Of a stretch of 64,000 nt of DNA, positions 1-10,000 are shown piece after piece. The translations under genes were made by a program, and so were the position numbers. The stretch is taken from the NCBI GenBank assembly GCA_964388275.1, contig CAYLZD010000021.1, positions 1 through 64,000 of the forward strand, read 5' to 3'. The notes under the pieces are model-generated. The model was not told the origin of the DNA and did no database searches. It saw nothing but the letters and a program-made list of their open reading frames with translations. Within the stretch, counting starts at the first letter, position 1. The number at the start of each line of letters is the position of its first letter. The stretch comes from JARYLZ01 sp964388275. GTDB taxonomy: Bacteria; Bacteroidota; Ignavibacteria; SZUA-365.

Positions 1-224
1 TAAAGGTCGCGCCTGTTGATGGTGACGCCGGGTCTTTTTTCGGGAGAAGCGCTGTCCTTGCGTTTTTCGTTCCATCTTTTCAGCCCGAGGTCCCAAAGTG
101 CCAGCGCCTGCAGTGCGCTGCTCTTGCCGGAATTGTTGGGACCGATGAGCACGACGGCCTTGCCGAGTTCTATGTCCACGTCCTCGAAACGTTTGAAATT
201 GCGCACCCGCAGGCGTGTGATCAT
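1..224 (-). CDS. OLD/RecF-like AAA ATPase, N-terminal part (runs off window)
   Basis: Only the first 74 codons lie in the window; the gene continues beyond position 1. The N-terminus reads MITRLRVRNFKRFEDVDIEL and is followed by the Walker A motif GPNNSGKS at about residues 28-35. This is the layout of ABC/SMC-like ATPases of the OLD, RecF and AAA_15/AAA_21 type. Its ATG overlaps the TGA of the upstream helicase in an ATGA, so the two are very likely translated together and act together. In defence islands such ATPases often accompany nucleases or helicases. The Walker B and any TOPRIM nuclease domain are not visible, so the subfamily is open. Confidence 0.85.
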   Translation of the reverse strand, partial: MITRLRVRNFKRFEDVDIELGKAVVLIGPNNSGKSSALQALALWDLGLKRWNEKRKDSASPEKRPGVTINRRDL

Positions 225-3223
225 AGTTTCAGTTCCTTCCTCAATTCGTTCTGCGCGTTCCAGGGATCGAGAAGCTCCACGAAGGCCCAGCGCCCGAAGC
301 CGCCGTGGTTGTTCACCGCGGGTATCCAGAGCGTGCGCGCCGTGGATACCTTGGCCTCCTTCTCCTTCTTCTTCTGCCCGCTCACCTCGACAATGCAATG
401 CAACGGCTCACGTTCGCCGCATCCGTCGCTCACGCAGGCGATGAAGTCGGGAATGTACTGCCTTTCCTCGCCGTTCAGCGTGTATGGTATGGAAAAATTC
501 AGGTTGTGATTCTTCACGTAGCGTACTATCTCCGGCATCTCCTCCAGCGCCTGCGCGGTTTTCTGTTCCCAGGTTCCGGTATCCGCCACCACGTGTGAAA
601 CGTGGCATTTGTCCTCTCGCGTCGCATACACGGGACGCGCCGTGTCGAAATCCACGTAACGCGTGGAACCCGTGGAATCGTACGGCTGAAGCACGGGCAA
701 CAGCGTGGCGGCGCCTGCCGTGGATGCCACGATGCTATGATATACGCGGTCGGCCGCATCGTGAGCGAATTCCAGGAGGAGCAGCATCTGCGGAAAAGTG
801 TTGTCTTTAAGCTCGAGGCATTCTGTCATCCATCTTTTACAGATGACGAGCAGCTGGGGAAAGAGCCAGTGCTTCACGTCGCCCTCGCCGCCGTCCGTTT
901 TATCTCCGCGCTCTCTCACGTCCCGCCTGAAGTATTTTTCGAGCACGAGCTTTGCAAGAAGGAAGGCGACTTCATTTGGACGGTGTTTTTTGAGATCGTC
1001 GAGAGTGTGAACGCTTTTTTCCCCGACGATTGGAGCGTTCTTCGTCCTCGTCGGCACCGCGGCAGTGGACAGGCGGAGAAGGGAATCCTCGTTGAATGCG
1101 GCGGATATTCTTTCTCCTCCCAGATCGTAGCGGTAACCGAGAAGCCGCGGGAAAGTTATCTCGCAGGCGATTCTCTCCTCAAGCGCGCGCACTCTTGTGG
1201 TGGATACGGGCGGTTGCGGTTTTTCGACGATGCCGCTGCAAGGTATGAAGGAGAAGGGCACGCCGTAAATCTCGGCGTATTCGGGAAGAAAGCGCCCCTC
1301 GGCATTTGCCGCATAACTCATGCGCCTAAGGGCGCGTCCGACCACCTGTTCGCACAGCAACTGCGTCCCGAAGGCGCGCACGCCGAGCACGTGCGTTACG
1401 GTCTGGGCGTCCCAGCCCTCTGTCAGCATGGAAACGCTTACCACGCAGCGCACCTGTTCGCCGAGCTTGCCGCTTTTGCCTACCGTGTTCATCACCTCGC
1501 GAAGAAGGTCCTCGTCGGTCAGTTTTTCGGCGTCCCGGCCGGGGAAGCGGATCCTGTATTCCTCCTTGAACTCGGCAATTTCGCGAGAGGCGATTTTCTT
1601 GAACTCGTCGCTCATCGCCTCGCCGGATTCGAGCTGCTCGCTGTCGACGAGAATCGTGTTGGGTCTGTGCAGCCAACCGCCGCCGCCGTCGTCGTTGCGG
1701 AAAATGGGCAGTTGCCCCGCCTGTACAATAGTCTTACCGCCGATGCGTTTTTCCCAGCCGGCAACGTAATCGTACACCAGTTTCGATACGTTGGTGTTGT
1801 TGCAGACAACTATAAAAACAGGCGGCGTCACTCCGCGAGAAACGGCCTCAGCGTCTTTTTCCCAGAGCCGGTACCGTTTCTCGTAGTTCTCGTAGAGACT
1901 GTGCAGCGCGCCCTGCAGCTCGACTGGGAGCTTCGGTTCGCCTGAGACGGCGCCGGTTTTTCTGCCCTTGCGCGGAAGGTGTTCCCTTATTCTCGGCCAT
2001 AGGTCGCGGTACGTTGGCATGGCGCCCGTCATGGAATCGTCCTCCACCGGAACGCGAGGGATCTTTACGACGCCCGCCTCGATGGCGTCGATAAGCGAGA
2101 AGTCCGAAACGACCCAGGGAAACAGCGTGCCTTCCGGATAACCGGAACCGCGCAGGAAGAATGGCGTGGCGGACAGGTCGTAAATCGTCCTGACCCCGAG
2201 TTTCGCTTTCACGGCCTCGATGCCTGAAATCCAGATGCGGGCCTCCTCCTCCCGTTTTTTCACCTCGGCCTTTTCTTCGCGGCTCATTCGCTCGGCGAAG
2301 TCATCGGGTCTGCGCCTGTAGCAGTGATGCGCTTCGTCGTTGATGACCACGATGTTCTTCTTGTTGCGGACGCTCCTGCAAACGCGTCTGACCATTTGAT
2401 CGGGCGTTTCGGTGAAAGGATTTTCGCCGCCTCGAGCGAGGATGGCCTTGGTAAGTTTTCCGGCCGGCATCAACTCGCGCTGACGGAATGCATGGAAATT
2501 CGTGATCAGCACTTCGGCCCGGCCGAGCGTCTGCATGTCCGGGGCAGGGACGATGTCGCGTTTCCGGTAATAATTATCCGGATCGTTCGGCAGCAATACT
2601 CGAAGCCGGTCGCGAATCGTGATTCCCGGCGTGATGATGAGGAAAACGTCGGAGAAGCGCGCGTCCCGCGGATTGGCTATTTTATTCAGAGCGTTCCAGG
2701 CGATAAGCATAGCCATAACCACCGTCTTGCCGGAGCCGGTGGCCATTTTAAACGCGATGCGGGGCAAGCCGGGATTGGAGGATTCGTTGGCTTCGCGGAG
2801 TTTGTTCTCGATCCAGTTATCGCCGTAGCGCTGAGCTACTTCAGCGGCGTATATCGCGGTTTCAAGCGCTTCTATCTGACAGAAAAACAATTTGTTCTCT
2901 CGTTGAGGATCGGTCCAATAAGCGAGCAGCCGCGAAGTTGTAGGCGTCACGCCCATGTATCCGCCTTTTCTCCACATTTCCACACGGCGGCGGATATCGT
3001 TCACGACCTTGTTTTCTTCGATCCTGTCTTTCGTCCATTCCGTATTGATTTCGAGTTGCTCGGAGCTCTTTTTTTTACTTCCGGCAATAGGAATGAAATA
3101 CGAACTATTCCTTCGGCGTTTCACAATCTCGTCCGTGATCCCATCGTCCGAGAAGCGGAAATGCAGTTCAGGTTCCGAATACGGGCTATTGATGATGGGA
3201 TTTTCGATGACGACCTGGTTCAT
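221..3223 (-). CDS. SF2 DEAD/DEAH helicase with PD-(D/E)XK-like C-terminus (type III restriction Res-like)
   Basis: A 1000-residue protein resembling the restriction (Res) subunit of type III systems and related stand-alone helicase-nucleases. Visible motifs in order: Walker A ATGSGKT at residues 161-167, DEAH box (INDEAHH) near 295, motif III LSATPFF near 350, a second RecA domain with LTEGWDAQ and motif VI QVVGRALRR near 630. Near the C-terminus, PDFIA (about 926) followed by IVEVSGQKK (about 946) fits a PD-(D/E)XK nuclease core. It should translocate on and cut DNA. The start follows a weak ribosome site. It is directly coupled to the downstream ATPase. No methyltransferase is visible, so it may be a modification-independent defence enzyme, or the partner may lie outside the window. 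Confidence 0.9.
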   Translation of the reverse strand: MNQVVIENPIINSPYSEPELHFRFSDDGITDEIVKRRRNSSYFIPIAGSKKKSSEQLEINTEWTKDRIEENKVVNDIRRRVEMWRKGGYMGVTPTTSRLLAYWTDPQRENKLFFCQIEALETAIYAAEVAQRYGDNWIENKLREANESSNPGLPRIAFKMATGSGKTVVMAMLIAWNALNKIANPRDARFSDVFLIITPGITIRDRLRVLLPNDPDNYYRKRDIVPAPDMQTLGRAEVLITNFHAFRQRELMPAGKLTKAILARGGENPFTETPDQMVRRVCRSVRNKKNIVVINDEAHHCYRRRPDDFAERMSREEKAEVKKREEEARIWISGIEAVKAKLGVRTIYDLSATPFFLRGSGYPEGTLFPWVVSDFSLIDAIEAGVVKIPRVPVEDDSMTGAMPTYRDLWPRIREHLPRKGRKTGAVSGEPKLPVELQGALHSLYENYEKRYRLWEKDAEAVSRGVTPPVFIVVCNNTNVSKLVYDYVAGWEKRIGGKTIVQAGQLPIFRNDDGGGGWLHRPNTILVDSEQLESGEAMSDEFKKIASREIAEFKEEYRIRFPGRDAEKLTDEDLLREVMNTVGKSGKLGEQVRCVVSVSMLTEGWDAQTVTHVLGVRAFGTQLLCEQVVGRALRRMSYAANAEGRFLPEYAEIYGVPFSFIPCSGIVEKPQPPVSTTRVRALEERIACEITFPRLLGYRYDLGGERISAAFNEDSLLRLSTAAVPTRTKNAPIVGEKSVHTLDDLKKHRPNEVAFLLAKLVLEKYFRRDVRERGDKTDGGEGDVKHWLFPQLLVICKRWMTECLELKDNTFPQMLLLLEFAHDAADRVYHSIVASTAGAATLLPVLQPYDSTGSTRYVDFDTARPVYATREDKCHVSHVVADTGTWEQKTAQALEEMPEIVRYVKNHNLNFSIPYTLNGEERQYIPDFIACVSDGCGEREPLHCIVEVSGQKKKEKEAKVSTARTLWIPAVNNHGGFGRWAFVELLDPWNAQNELRKELKL

Positions 3224-3243
3224 AAGGTTTCGCCCCTTTTCAT

Positions 3244-3257
3244 GCCGCTTATGCGGC
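3244..3257. promoter_or_regulatory. short palindrome in the leader of the helicase gene
   Basis: GCCGC-TTAT-GCGGC, a perfect 5-bp inverted repeat 21 bases upstream of the helicase start codon. It may be a small operator or an RNA hairpin in the 5' leader. There is no independent support. Confidence 0.25.
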
Positions 3258-3441
3258 TTCTGGAAATTACGACGAGAAATTCAGGATTTTCCATCTGAAT
3301 AACAACTATTAGCGCCGTCCGGCCAGGAGCGGATCCTGCCTTCCCTCCCGCACGCTACCGCATTTCGGCATTACGCAGTAACTGGGAAGTTTCGTAGGTT
3401 TTGGAAGCCGCAAATTCCATAATCATACCGGGTGACATGTA

Positions 3442-5274
3442 ATGAAACTTCCATCGATCAGTCAGACGCTGCGCGATGCGGCGGGAACCGCGCGGCGATT
3501 TCCGCTCGTCCTCCTTACGGCATTCACGGCAACCGGCGCGGGCCTCGCTCTTATAGAAGCCGAGGAGAGCGACGGACTCCTGTTCCTGTTCAACGTGGTT
3601 TACGCCTGCCTGCCGGCCATGCCGCTGCTTTTCGCCATAGCCGCGGCCGCCGAAAAGGCCGGCATGAGCCGCGGGAAGTCCCTGCTCCTGCAGCTCGCGG
3701 CGCTCGCGGCCGCGGCCGTGTACGGCGCCACGCTGCCGGGGAATATCCCCGGGGCGCCGGGAACGCACGGCGCCCGTCTCGCGCTGCTCGTCGCCGGCGC
3801 GGTGCTGGCGGCATCCGTTCTGCCCTGGCTGAACCGCGGCGAGGTGAACGGCTTCTGGCAGTACAACCGCCGCCTGATCTTGCGGGGACTCACGGCCGGC
3901 TTTTTCGCGGGCGTTCTGTTCGCCGGGCTGGCCATCGCGATGGCGGCGCTCGACAATCTGTTCGGCATCGACATACCGGAAAAGCGCTACCCGCAACTGT
4001 GGGTGCTGCTGCTCGGCTGCTTCGCCGTGTGGTTTTTTCTTGCAGGAGTGCCTGCGGATCTCAGGGCGCTGGAAGGCGACGACTCCTACCCGAAGGGATT
4101 CAAAGTGTTCGCCCAGTATATCGTGCTTCCCCTCGCTCTGCTATACCTCGTGATACTGTACGCCTACATCGGCAGGATCATCATCGTCTGGGAATGGCCG
4201 CGCGGCTGGGTCACCGGCCTGGTGCTGGGTTTCGCGGCCACCGGCGCCTTCACGCTCCTGTTGCTGCATCCGTTGCGCGAGCTGGCCGGCAACGTTTGGA
4301 TACGCAACGCCCTGCGCCGGTATCATCTCGCCCTGATACCGCCGGCCGCCATGCTGTTTCTCGCCGTTTGGCGCCGCGTGTCGGAATACGGCATGACGGA
4401 GAGCCGCTACCTGGCCCTGCTGCTCGGCGTCTGGTGCTGCGTCATGATCGTGTACTTCCTCGCCTTCCGCGGCCGCAGCATCAAGGCCATGCCGTTGGTC
4501 CTGTGCGCGCTGGCCCTTCTCGCGAGCTTCGGACCTTGGGGCGCCTTCTCGGTGTCGGAGCGTTCGCAGACGGCCAGGCTGGAGACTCTGCTCGCGGACA
4601 ACGGCATGCTTGCCGGAGGCAGGGTGGTCAAGGCCGCCCGCGCGGTGTCCGGCGGCGACGCGCGCGAGATAAGTTCGACGCTCTCCTATCTGCGCGATAT
4701 GCACGGTTACGAAGGCATACAGACGTGGTTCGCCGAGAATCTGCGCCGGGACGGAGCGCGGGACGGGGAGTTCAGGGATGCGGCTGAGGTGGCGCGCCTG
4801 CTCGGCGTGGAGTACACGAGCGGCTGGGCCGAGGCGGAGCAGGAGCACGTAACCTTCGAAGCCGCCGGAAACGAAGCGATCAGCGCCGCGGGTTACGACG
4901 GCATGCTGCCGGAACGGTATTTCTCGAATGCATCCGGCGAGCTGAAAGCCGGCGGCGCGGGATTGTCGCTGCGCTCGAGCGCCGACCTGTCCGGACTCAC
5001 GATTTACGTCATGTCGGGCGATGTGCCGGCGGACTCGGCGGCTGTGGACATGCTTGCTCCGGCCCGGCGGATAAACGCTTCCTACGCCCTGAAAAATCCG
5101 CGCGCCGTGCCTCCCGACAGCATGGCCGTGGAAGCGTCATGCCCGTCGGCGGCTTTTAAAATCTTCATCACGCGCCTGTCCTTGCGCCGCGAAGAGGGAA
5201 GGATCTCGATCACAGGTTACCGCGCCGGAGTGTTGTTCCGCGGGATCGCCGATACGACGGCGCCCTCACGGTAA
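3442..5274 (+). CDS. DUF4153-family polytopic membrane protein
   Basis: A 610-residue protein whose first two thirds are a series of hydrophobic segments (about ten from residue 20 to 360), followed by a soluble C-terminal region of about 240 residues. The sequence style and length fit DUF4153 proteins, inner-membrane proteins of unknown function. The ATG at 3442 is preferred because it immediately precedes the conserved membrane region; an overlapping reading frame from 3432 is a shadow. The gene stands alone, divergent from the helicase and convergent with the URO-D-like gene. I cannot assign an activity; assignment to DUF4153 is by resemblance only. Confidence 0.8.
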   Translation: MKLPSISQTLRDAAGTARRFPLVLLTAFTATGAGLALIEAEESDGLLFLFNVVYACLPAMPLLFAIAAAAEKAGMSRGKSLLLQLAALAAAAVYGATLPGNIPGAPGTHGARLALLVAGAVLAASVLPWLNRGEVNGFWQYNRRLILRGLTAGFFAGVLFAGLAIAMAALDNLFGIDIPEKRYPQLWVLLLGCFAVWFFLAGVPADLRALEGDDSYPKGFKVFAQYIVLPLALLYLVILYAYIGRIIIVWEWPRGWVTGLVLGFAATGAFTLLLLHPLRELAGNVWIRNALRRYHLALIPPAAMLFLAVWRRVSEYGMTESRYLALLLGVWCCVMIVYFLAFRGRSIKAMPLVLCALALLASFGPWGAFSVSERSQTARLETLLADNGMLAGGRVVKAARAVSGGDAREISSTLSYLRDMHGYEGIQTWFAENLRRDGARDGEFRDAAEVARLLGVEYTSGWAEAEQEHVTFEAAGNEAISAAGYDGMLPERYFSNASGELKAGGAGLSLRSSADLSGLTIYVMSGDVPADSAAVDMLAPARRINASYALKNPRAVPPDSMAVEASCPSAAFKIFITRLSLRREEGRISITGYRAGVLFRGIADTTAPSR

Positions 5275-5331
5275 TGGCATACTGGAACATGACGGCATAA
5301 GCTTTCAGGAATCGACATGTTCCCGGACTGC

Positions 5332-5393
5332 CGATTCATGCTGAATCGATTCCGCCTGATCAATGGTCCCCGCCATCCGGCTTGACGGGGGCC
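5332..5393. terminator. two hairpins between convergent genes
   Basis: CGATTCA-TGC-TGAATCG (5332-5348) is a perfect 7-bp stem. GGTCCCCG (5365-5372) pairs with CGGGGGCC (5386-5393) with one wobble. Both lie between the convergent DUF4153 and URO-D-like genes. Neither has a T-run, so intrinsic termination is only a possibility. The rest of 5275-5550 shows nothing else. Confidence 0.3.
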
Positions 5394-5550
5394 TGAGAGC
5401 GGACAGCCCGGCATACAACATTTGAATTGTGAAAGCCCTGCGCTCCTGTCGGACCCGCCGGCCGTTTGATGCATGTTTGCCGGTCGGCCAAGGGAAAGTC
5501 AGACCTACTCCTCCGGAAATGCGCCGGACGCCATTGCGAGCGCGCCGGGG

Positions 5551-6588
5551 TCAGCGTTGCAAAGCCCGGTGCGCGGTTCCCTGCAGCAATGCCTCCTCGA
5601 GAAAGGCCTCGATGTTTTCGAGCGGCGTCCCCGGGAGTATGCCGTTTCCGGCGGCCAGGCACAGTCCTCCATCGGGACGGTCGAAAATATCGATCAGGCC
5701 GCGGACCTCGCGGCGCACTTCGGCTTCCGTGCCGCGGGGCAGAATGTGCTGAACGTCCATCCCGGCGCAGAAAGTCAGACTGTCGGCGTACCGCGCGGCG
5801 ACGGCGCCGGCGTTCATCGCGCCCTTCTGCACCGGGTGCAGCACGTCCACACCCGCGTCGATCAATTGCGGCAGGAGCGGTGTGTTGTCTCCGCAGCTAT
5901 GAAGCCACCAGTGCATGCCATGCCTGCGCAATGTCGTCCCCACCCGGGCGTAATAGGGTTTCAACATGCTTTCGAAAGTGCCGGGGCTGAACATGGCGCC
6001 GGTCTGATGGCCGAGATCGTCGCTGGTCCAGAAACCGTCGGGAGCGATTGTCGCCGCGGCCCGCTCGAGATACGAGCAATATTGCCGGCAGAGCGCCTCG
6101 TGAAGCCGGTGCACTTGCTCCGGCGCCAGCGCATAGTCCAGCAGAAGATTCTCCATGCCTCGCAAGGCCCAGGGGCGCTCGAAGAAAAGCCGCCACCAGG
6201 CCACGATTATGTAGCGGTTATCGGCATGCAGTCGTTCGGCTTCGCGGCTCAGGGAGTCGAATTGCGGATCCGCCCACGGATCCGGCAGCTTGTCGATGAA
6301 CTCGTCGAGCCGGGACCAGTCGTCGAGCGCGCGGCGGGCGTCGAGGGCGCCGTGCTCGAGGGGTTGCCAGGAGAGATTCATGCGGGACAGGTCCACCGGC
6401 TGCAGCCAGAGGAAAGCCGCGTCGTCCGGGTAGCGGTCGAAGCGGCGCAACGCGCCGCCGTGCAGCTCGCGGAAACCCTCGCCCCACCATTTCGTCATGA
6501 CGAGCGGTACCCGGGAAGGCGAGAGCCGTTCCACGGCCTTTATCACTTCCCCGCGGGGCAGCGGCGCTATATCCGGTTTGTCCGGCAC
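5551..6588 (-). CDS. uroporphyrinogen decarboxylase (URO-D)-superfamily protein
   Basis: A 345-residue protein with the URO-D/MtaA/CmuA barrel pattern. It has a C-terminal segment HSCGDNTPLLPQLIDAGVDV, the typical HxCGD...D.G.D motif, and an upstream SDDLGHQTGAMFSP motif seen in URO-D-like methyltransferases. True HemE has an N-terminal arginine-rich PVWxMRQAGR motif, which is absent here. A methyltransferase or corrinoid-linked role, or a role in sugar or aromatic catabolism, is therefore more likely than haem synthesis. The N-terminus is rich in tryptophan. No corrinoid protein gene is adjacent, so the substrate cannot be named. It is a single gene, convergent with the DUF4153 gene. Confidence 0.85.
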   Translation of the reverse strand: MPDKPDIAPLPRGEVIKAVERLSPSRVPLVMTKWWGEGFRELHGGALRRFDRYPDDAAFLWLQPVDLSRMNLSWQPLEHGALDARRALDDWSRLDEFIDKLPDPWADPQFDSLSREAERLHADNRYIIVAWWRLFFERPWALRGMENLLLDYALAPEQVHRLHEALCRQYCSYLERAAATIAPDGFWTSDDLGHQTGAMFSPGTFESMLKPYYARVGTTLRRHGMHWWLHSCGDNTPLLPQLIDAGVDVLHPVQKGAMNAGAVAARYADSLTFCAGMDVQHILPRGTEAEVRREVRGLIDIFDRPDGGLCLAAGNGILPGTPLENIEAFLEEALLQGTAHRALQR

Positions 6589-6729
6589 GGACGCAATTTG
6601 TCGAAGCGGGCCGAGAGGCGCAATACGGGACGGGCCGCGAGGGGCAGCCGTTTCCTCGATACGGTCCGCAATTGAGTGTGACGCGTGAAAAGGGAAAAAT
6701 AAAATCGTCGCACATTGGACGGGTAACTC

Positions 6730-6757
6730 TTGTTTTTTTCTTTCAACCGGCTATATT
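6730..6757 (+). promoter_or_regulatory. possible sigma-70-like promoter
   Basis: TTGTTT (6730-6735), 16-bp spacer, TATATT (6752-6757). It lies in the 434-bp gap 6589-7022 ahead of the large T9SS protein gene and would give a leader of about 260 bases. The rest of the gap shows no gene. Confidence 0.35.
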
Positions 6758-7022
6758 AGGACATTAACAAGCACATATATCCCTTCTTCGGATATCCCGA
6801 CTGGGTCCGGAGATTGAAGGATGAGTCCTTAAATAACCACGGTATTCAACACCCGGGAAATCCGCGCCGAAACGCCGCTGACGCCGGCAGGAAGAGCGCG
6901 CGATGGCGGTTTCAGGCGGGCGCCGGGCCTGGATAGATTCAACGGAGCGGTCGCAGCGCGAATCACGCAATGCGCCGGCCGCGTCCATCAATTTCCACTC
7001 TTATTATCAAAGGAGGACAGGC

Positions 7023-10000
7023 ATGGGAAAATACTCTCGACAAGTTTGGATCATCGCGCCGTTGCTTTTGGGGGGGATGAACGCCTTGCTTAGTCAGGAT
7101 TGGACAAGTACGACTTTCCGGCACACCGCCGATGACATAAACTGGATACTGCCCACCTCCGACAGGACCGCCATCGCTGCCGGGAGCAACGGGCTTCTGA
7201 TGCGGACAGAAAACGCCGGCGACACGTGGATATACGCGCAGACCGGCACGAGCAATACTATCTGGTCGGTCGCGATCAACCAGGCTGTCAGCCATAATCC
7301 TGAAATTCCAAGCGCGGGCAAATGGGGAGGGGCTGTCGGCTCGAAAGGCACATTCTTATACACGACGGATAACGGCGAGACCTGGTCGCCGCGCAATATC
7401 GGAACCACGGCGGATCTTTACGGCGTCTCGGTGGCCGGTTCCTTTGCCGTGGTCGTGGGCGGAGGAGGTTACGCCCACCGGACGACCGACGAAGGAGGCA
7501 GCTGGACGAGCGTCGCCGTGCCGAACGCTTCCGTTCTATATGCGATTTCCCAGCCGTGCGGATCGAACCTGGTCGCTGTGGGACCGAACGGCACAGTCGT
7601 CCGCACAACGGATTTCGGATCCACCTGGACGCCCGGTTACAGCGGCGTGACTCAATCCCTGAACTTTGTCGCGATGAGGAATTGCTCCAACGGTCTGGCA
7701 GTCGGCGGCGGGGGAGTAATACTGAAAACCACCAACGGCGGCGCCCAATGGTCGCTTGTGCGCAACAATCCATACGACGCCCTTTACTTCCTCTGTTTCA
7801 TCGACGACCTGCGGGCATATTGCGTAGGATCGAGAAACGGCGCCGCTCTATTGCTATACACGCTCGATGGAGGCGTTTCATGGATAGAACAGACCGGCAT
7901 CGATTTCCGGGGGCGGATTCCAATCAGTGTTTGCTTCTACAATGGTTACATAGGATATATCGGCTGCAATGACGGCTTGATATTCAAGGCGCCGGTGATG
8001 ATCATGCCGCTGCCGTGGCGCAATTGCTTCACACCCTTCATCCAAGTCTGCTATGTCACTCCCAATCTGATAATCGCAATCGGAAACGGCGGATTGATTC
8101 TAAGGAGCGCCGACGGCGGCAACACTTGGTCCCAGGCGAACAGCGGGACCACGCGGGATATCAGGCGTTTCCATTTTGCCGATCAAAGTGTCGGATACGC
8201 CGTTTATGAGAACGGCGTGTTGAAAACCATCGACGGAGGCCTGACCTGGCAGCCGTTGACCGCGTTTCCAAGCATTAGCACCGCTATGACTTCCTTGCAT
8301 AATTATGATGTGGTCGCCTTCGATCCGAACAACGTGCTTGTCGCGGGCGGGATCAGCGTAAACGGCATTATTCTTGACGAACAGGGGGTGCTGTGGCGGA
8401 GCAGCGACGGCGGACAGTCGTGGAACAGTATCAATGTCGGTGAATCGGACGGTCATGTCAAACGAATCTCGTTCAACGGCGTTTCCGCCGGCATGGCCTT
8501 GCTCGCGAATGCAGGATCGCTCGGCACACCGGGCACGAAAGTGTATATCACATCCAACGGCGGCGCGGCCTGGACGAGATCGCAGGCCTCTCCGGCCGCG
8601 GAATCGTACGATATCCGGATGATCGCATCCAATACTGCTATCGCAATCGGCAAGGGAGGAAAAATATTCAGGACGACCGACGGCGGGGGAAGCTGGGAGC
8701 AGCGGACTTCGGGTACAGCCGAAGATCTTCTCAGCGTAGCTTTTTCAGACGGATTCAACGGCGTGGCCGGCGGGACGAACAATACCCTGCTTCGCACGAC
8801 CGACGCCGGATTGACCTGGATCAAGGAACCCTGTTCGAACAACATTCAACTGGCCGTCAGGGCGGTCTGTTTCCGGGGAAACCTCGTGATCATCGGAGGC
8901 GACTACGGCACCATTTGCAGGCGGCCGTTCCCGATAAGCGGAGGCAATTGCTACATCACAGGTCCTTCGCTCGTGGACTGCGGATCCGTGAACCTTGGCC
9001 GGTATGTGGATCGTAACGTGGTTATAACCAATCCGACCGCATGCGCTATCGAGATCGGCAATATTTCAATTTCACCTGGAATATTCTCGATTATCGGCGG
9101 CGGCGGAAGCGCGGTCATTCCGGCCTACGGATCCATCACACTGGTGATACGATGCTCGCCAGCGGTTGCCGGGATCTTCAACGGCATTCTTGTCATCTCG
9201 TGCCTCAACGCGCCGGCTTTGACTATCAACCTCGGCTGCACCGGCGTATCGTTGAGGCCGCAAATACAGTTCAATTACGGAACCGTCGATTTCGGATCAG
9301 TGGCTCTGGGAGGAAGCGAAAGGAGGCTGTCGTTGAGCGTGTACAGCGTAGGGAACGCGCCGCTTTCCGTGCTCAATCCCATTATCGGAGGAGCGGATGC
9401 AAGCGACTTTTCCATAGCACGCGCATGCGCGTCGTCGATCCGCCAGGGCGAATCGGATTATTTCGAGCTCGCGTTTCACCCGACCGCCGTCGGTAACCGG
9501 TCGGCGATATTGACCTTCACGACCGATGATCCGGAAAAAGGGACGATAACAGTGATATTGACGGGAAATGCGACGTCGCTGGCAAGACCGCGGTTGTCCG
9601 CCGCTCCTCCGCAATTGGATTTCGGAACCGTAAATGCCGGATCTTCTTCGGACCTCAACCTGAACCTCGGCAACAGCGGCGATGCCCCCCTTGTAATCAC
9701 AGGACAATATGCCGTCGGCGCGGGATTTTCGATCGTACAGAATGCGCAAAGCACGATTCAGCCCGGAGGTGTCACGGCAGTGACTGTCCGATTCAGTCCG
9801 CCGGTCGGCGGAGCGGCGGCGGGAACATTGCACATCGCGAGCAACGATCCCGCCGTGCCTGCGCTTTCGATACCGCTGGCCGGTTTCGGGCGGCAGGCGG
9901 CGCCACAAGCGACAATCAATCCGGATGCGCTGATTTTCGGCACAGTAACGGTCGGCTCATTTATGACGCGCAGCGTGACGATCGGAAACAGCGGGGACGC

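Noticed and set aside
602..1945. 447-codon open frame on the plus strand opposite the helicase
   Set aside because: Shadow of the helicase codons in GC-rich DNA; no domain, no ribosome site, and the helicase motifs are on the other strand.
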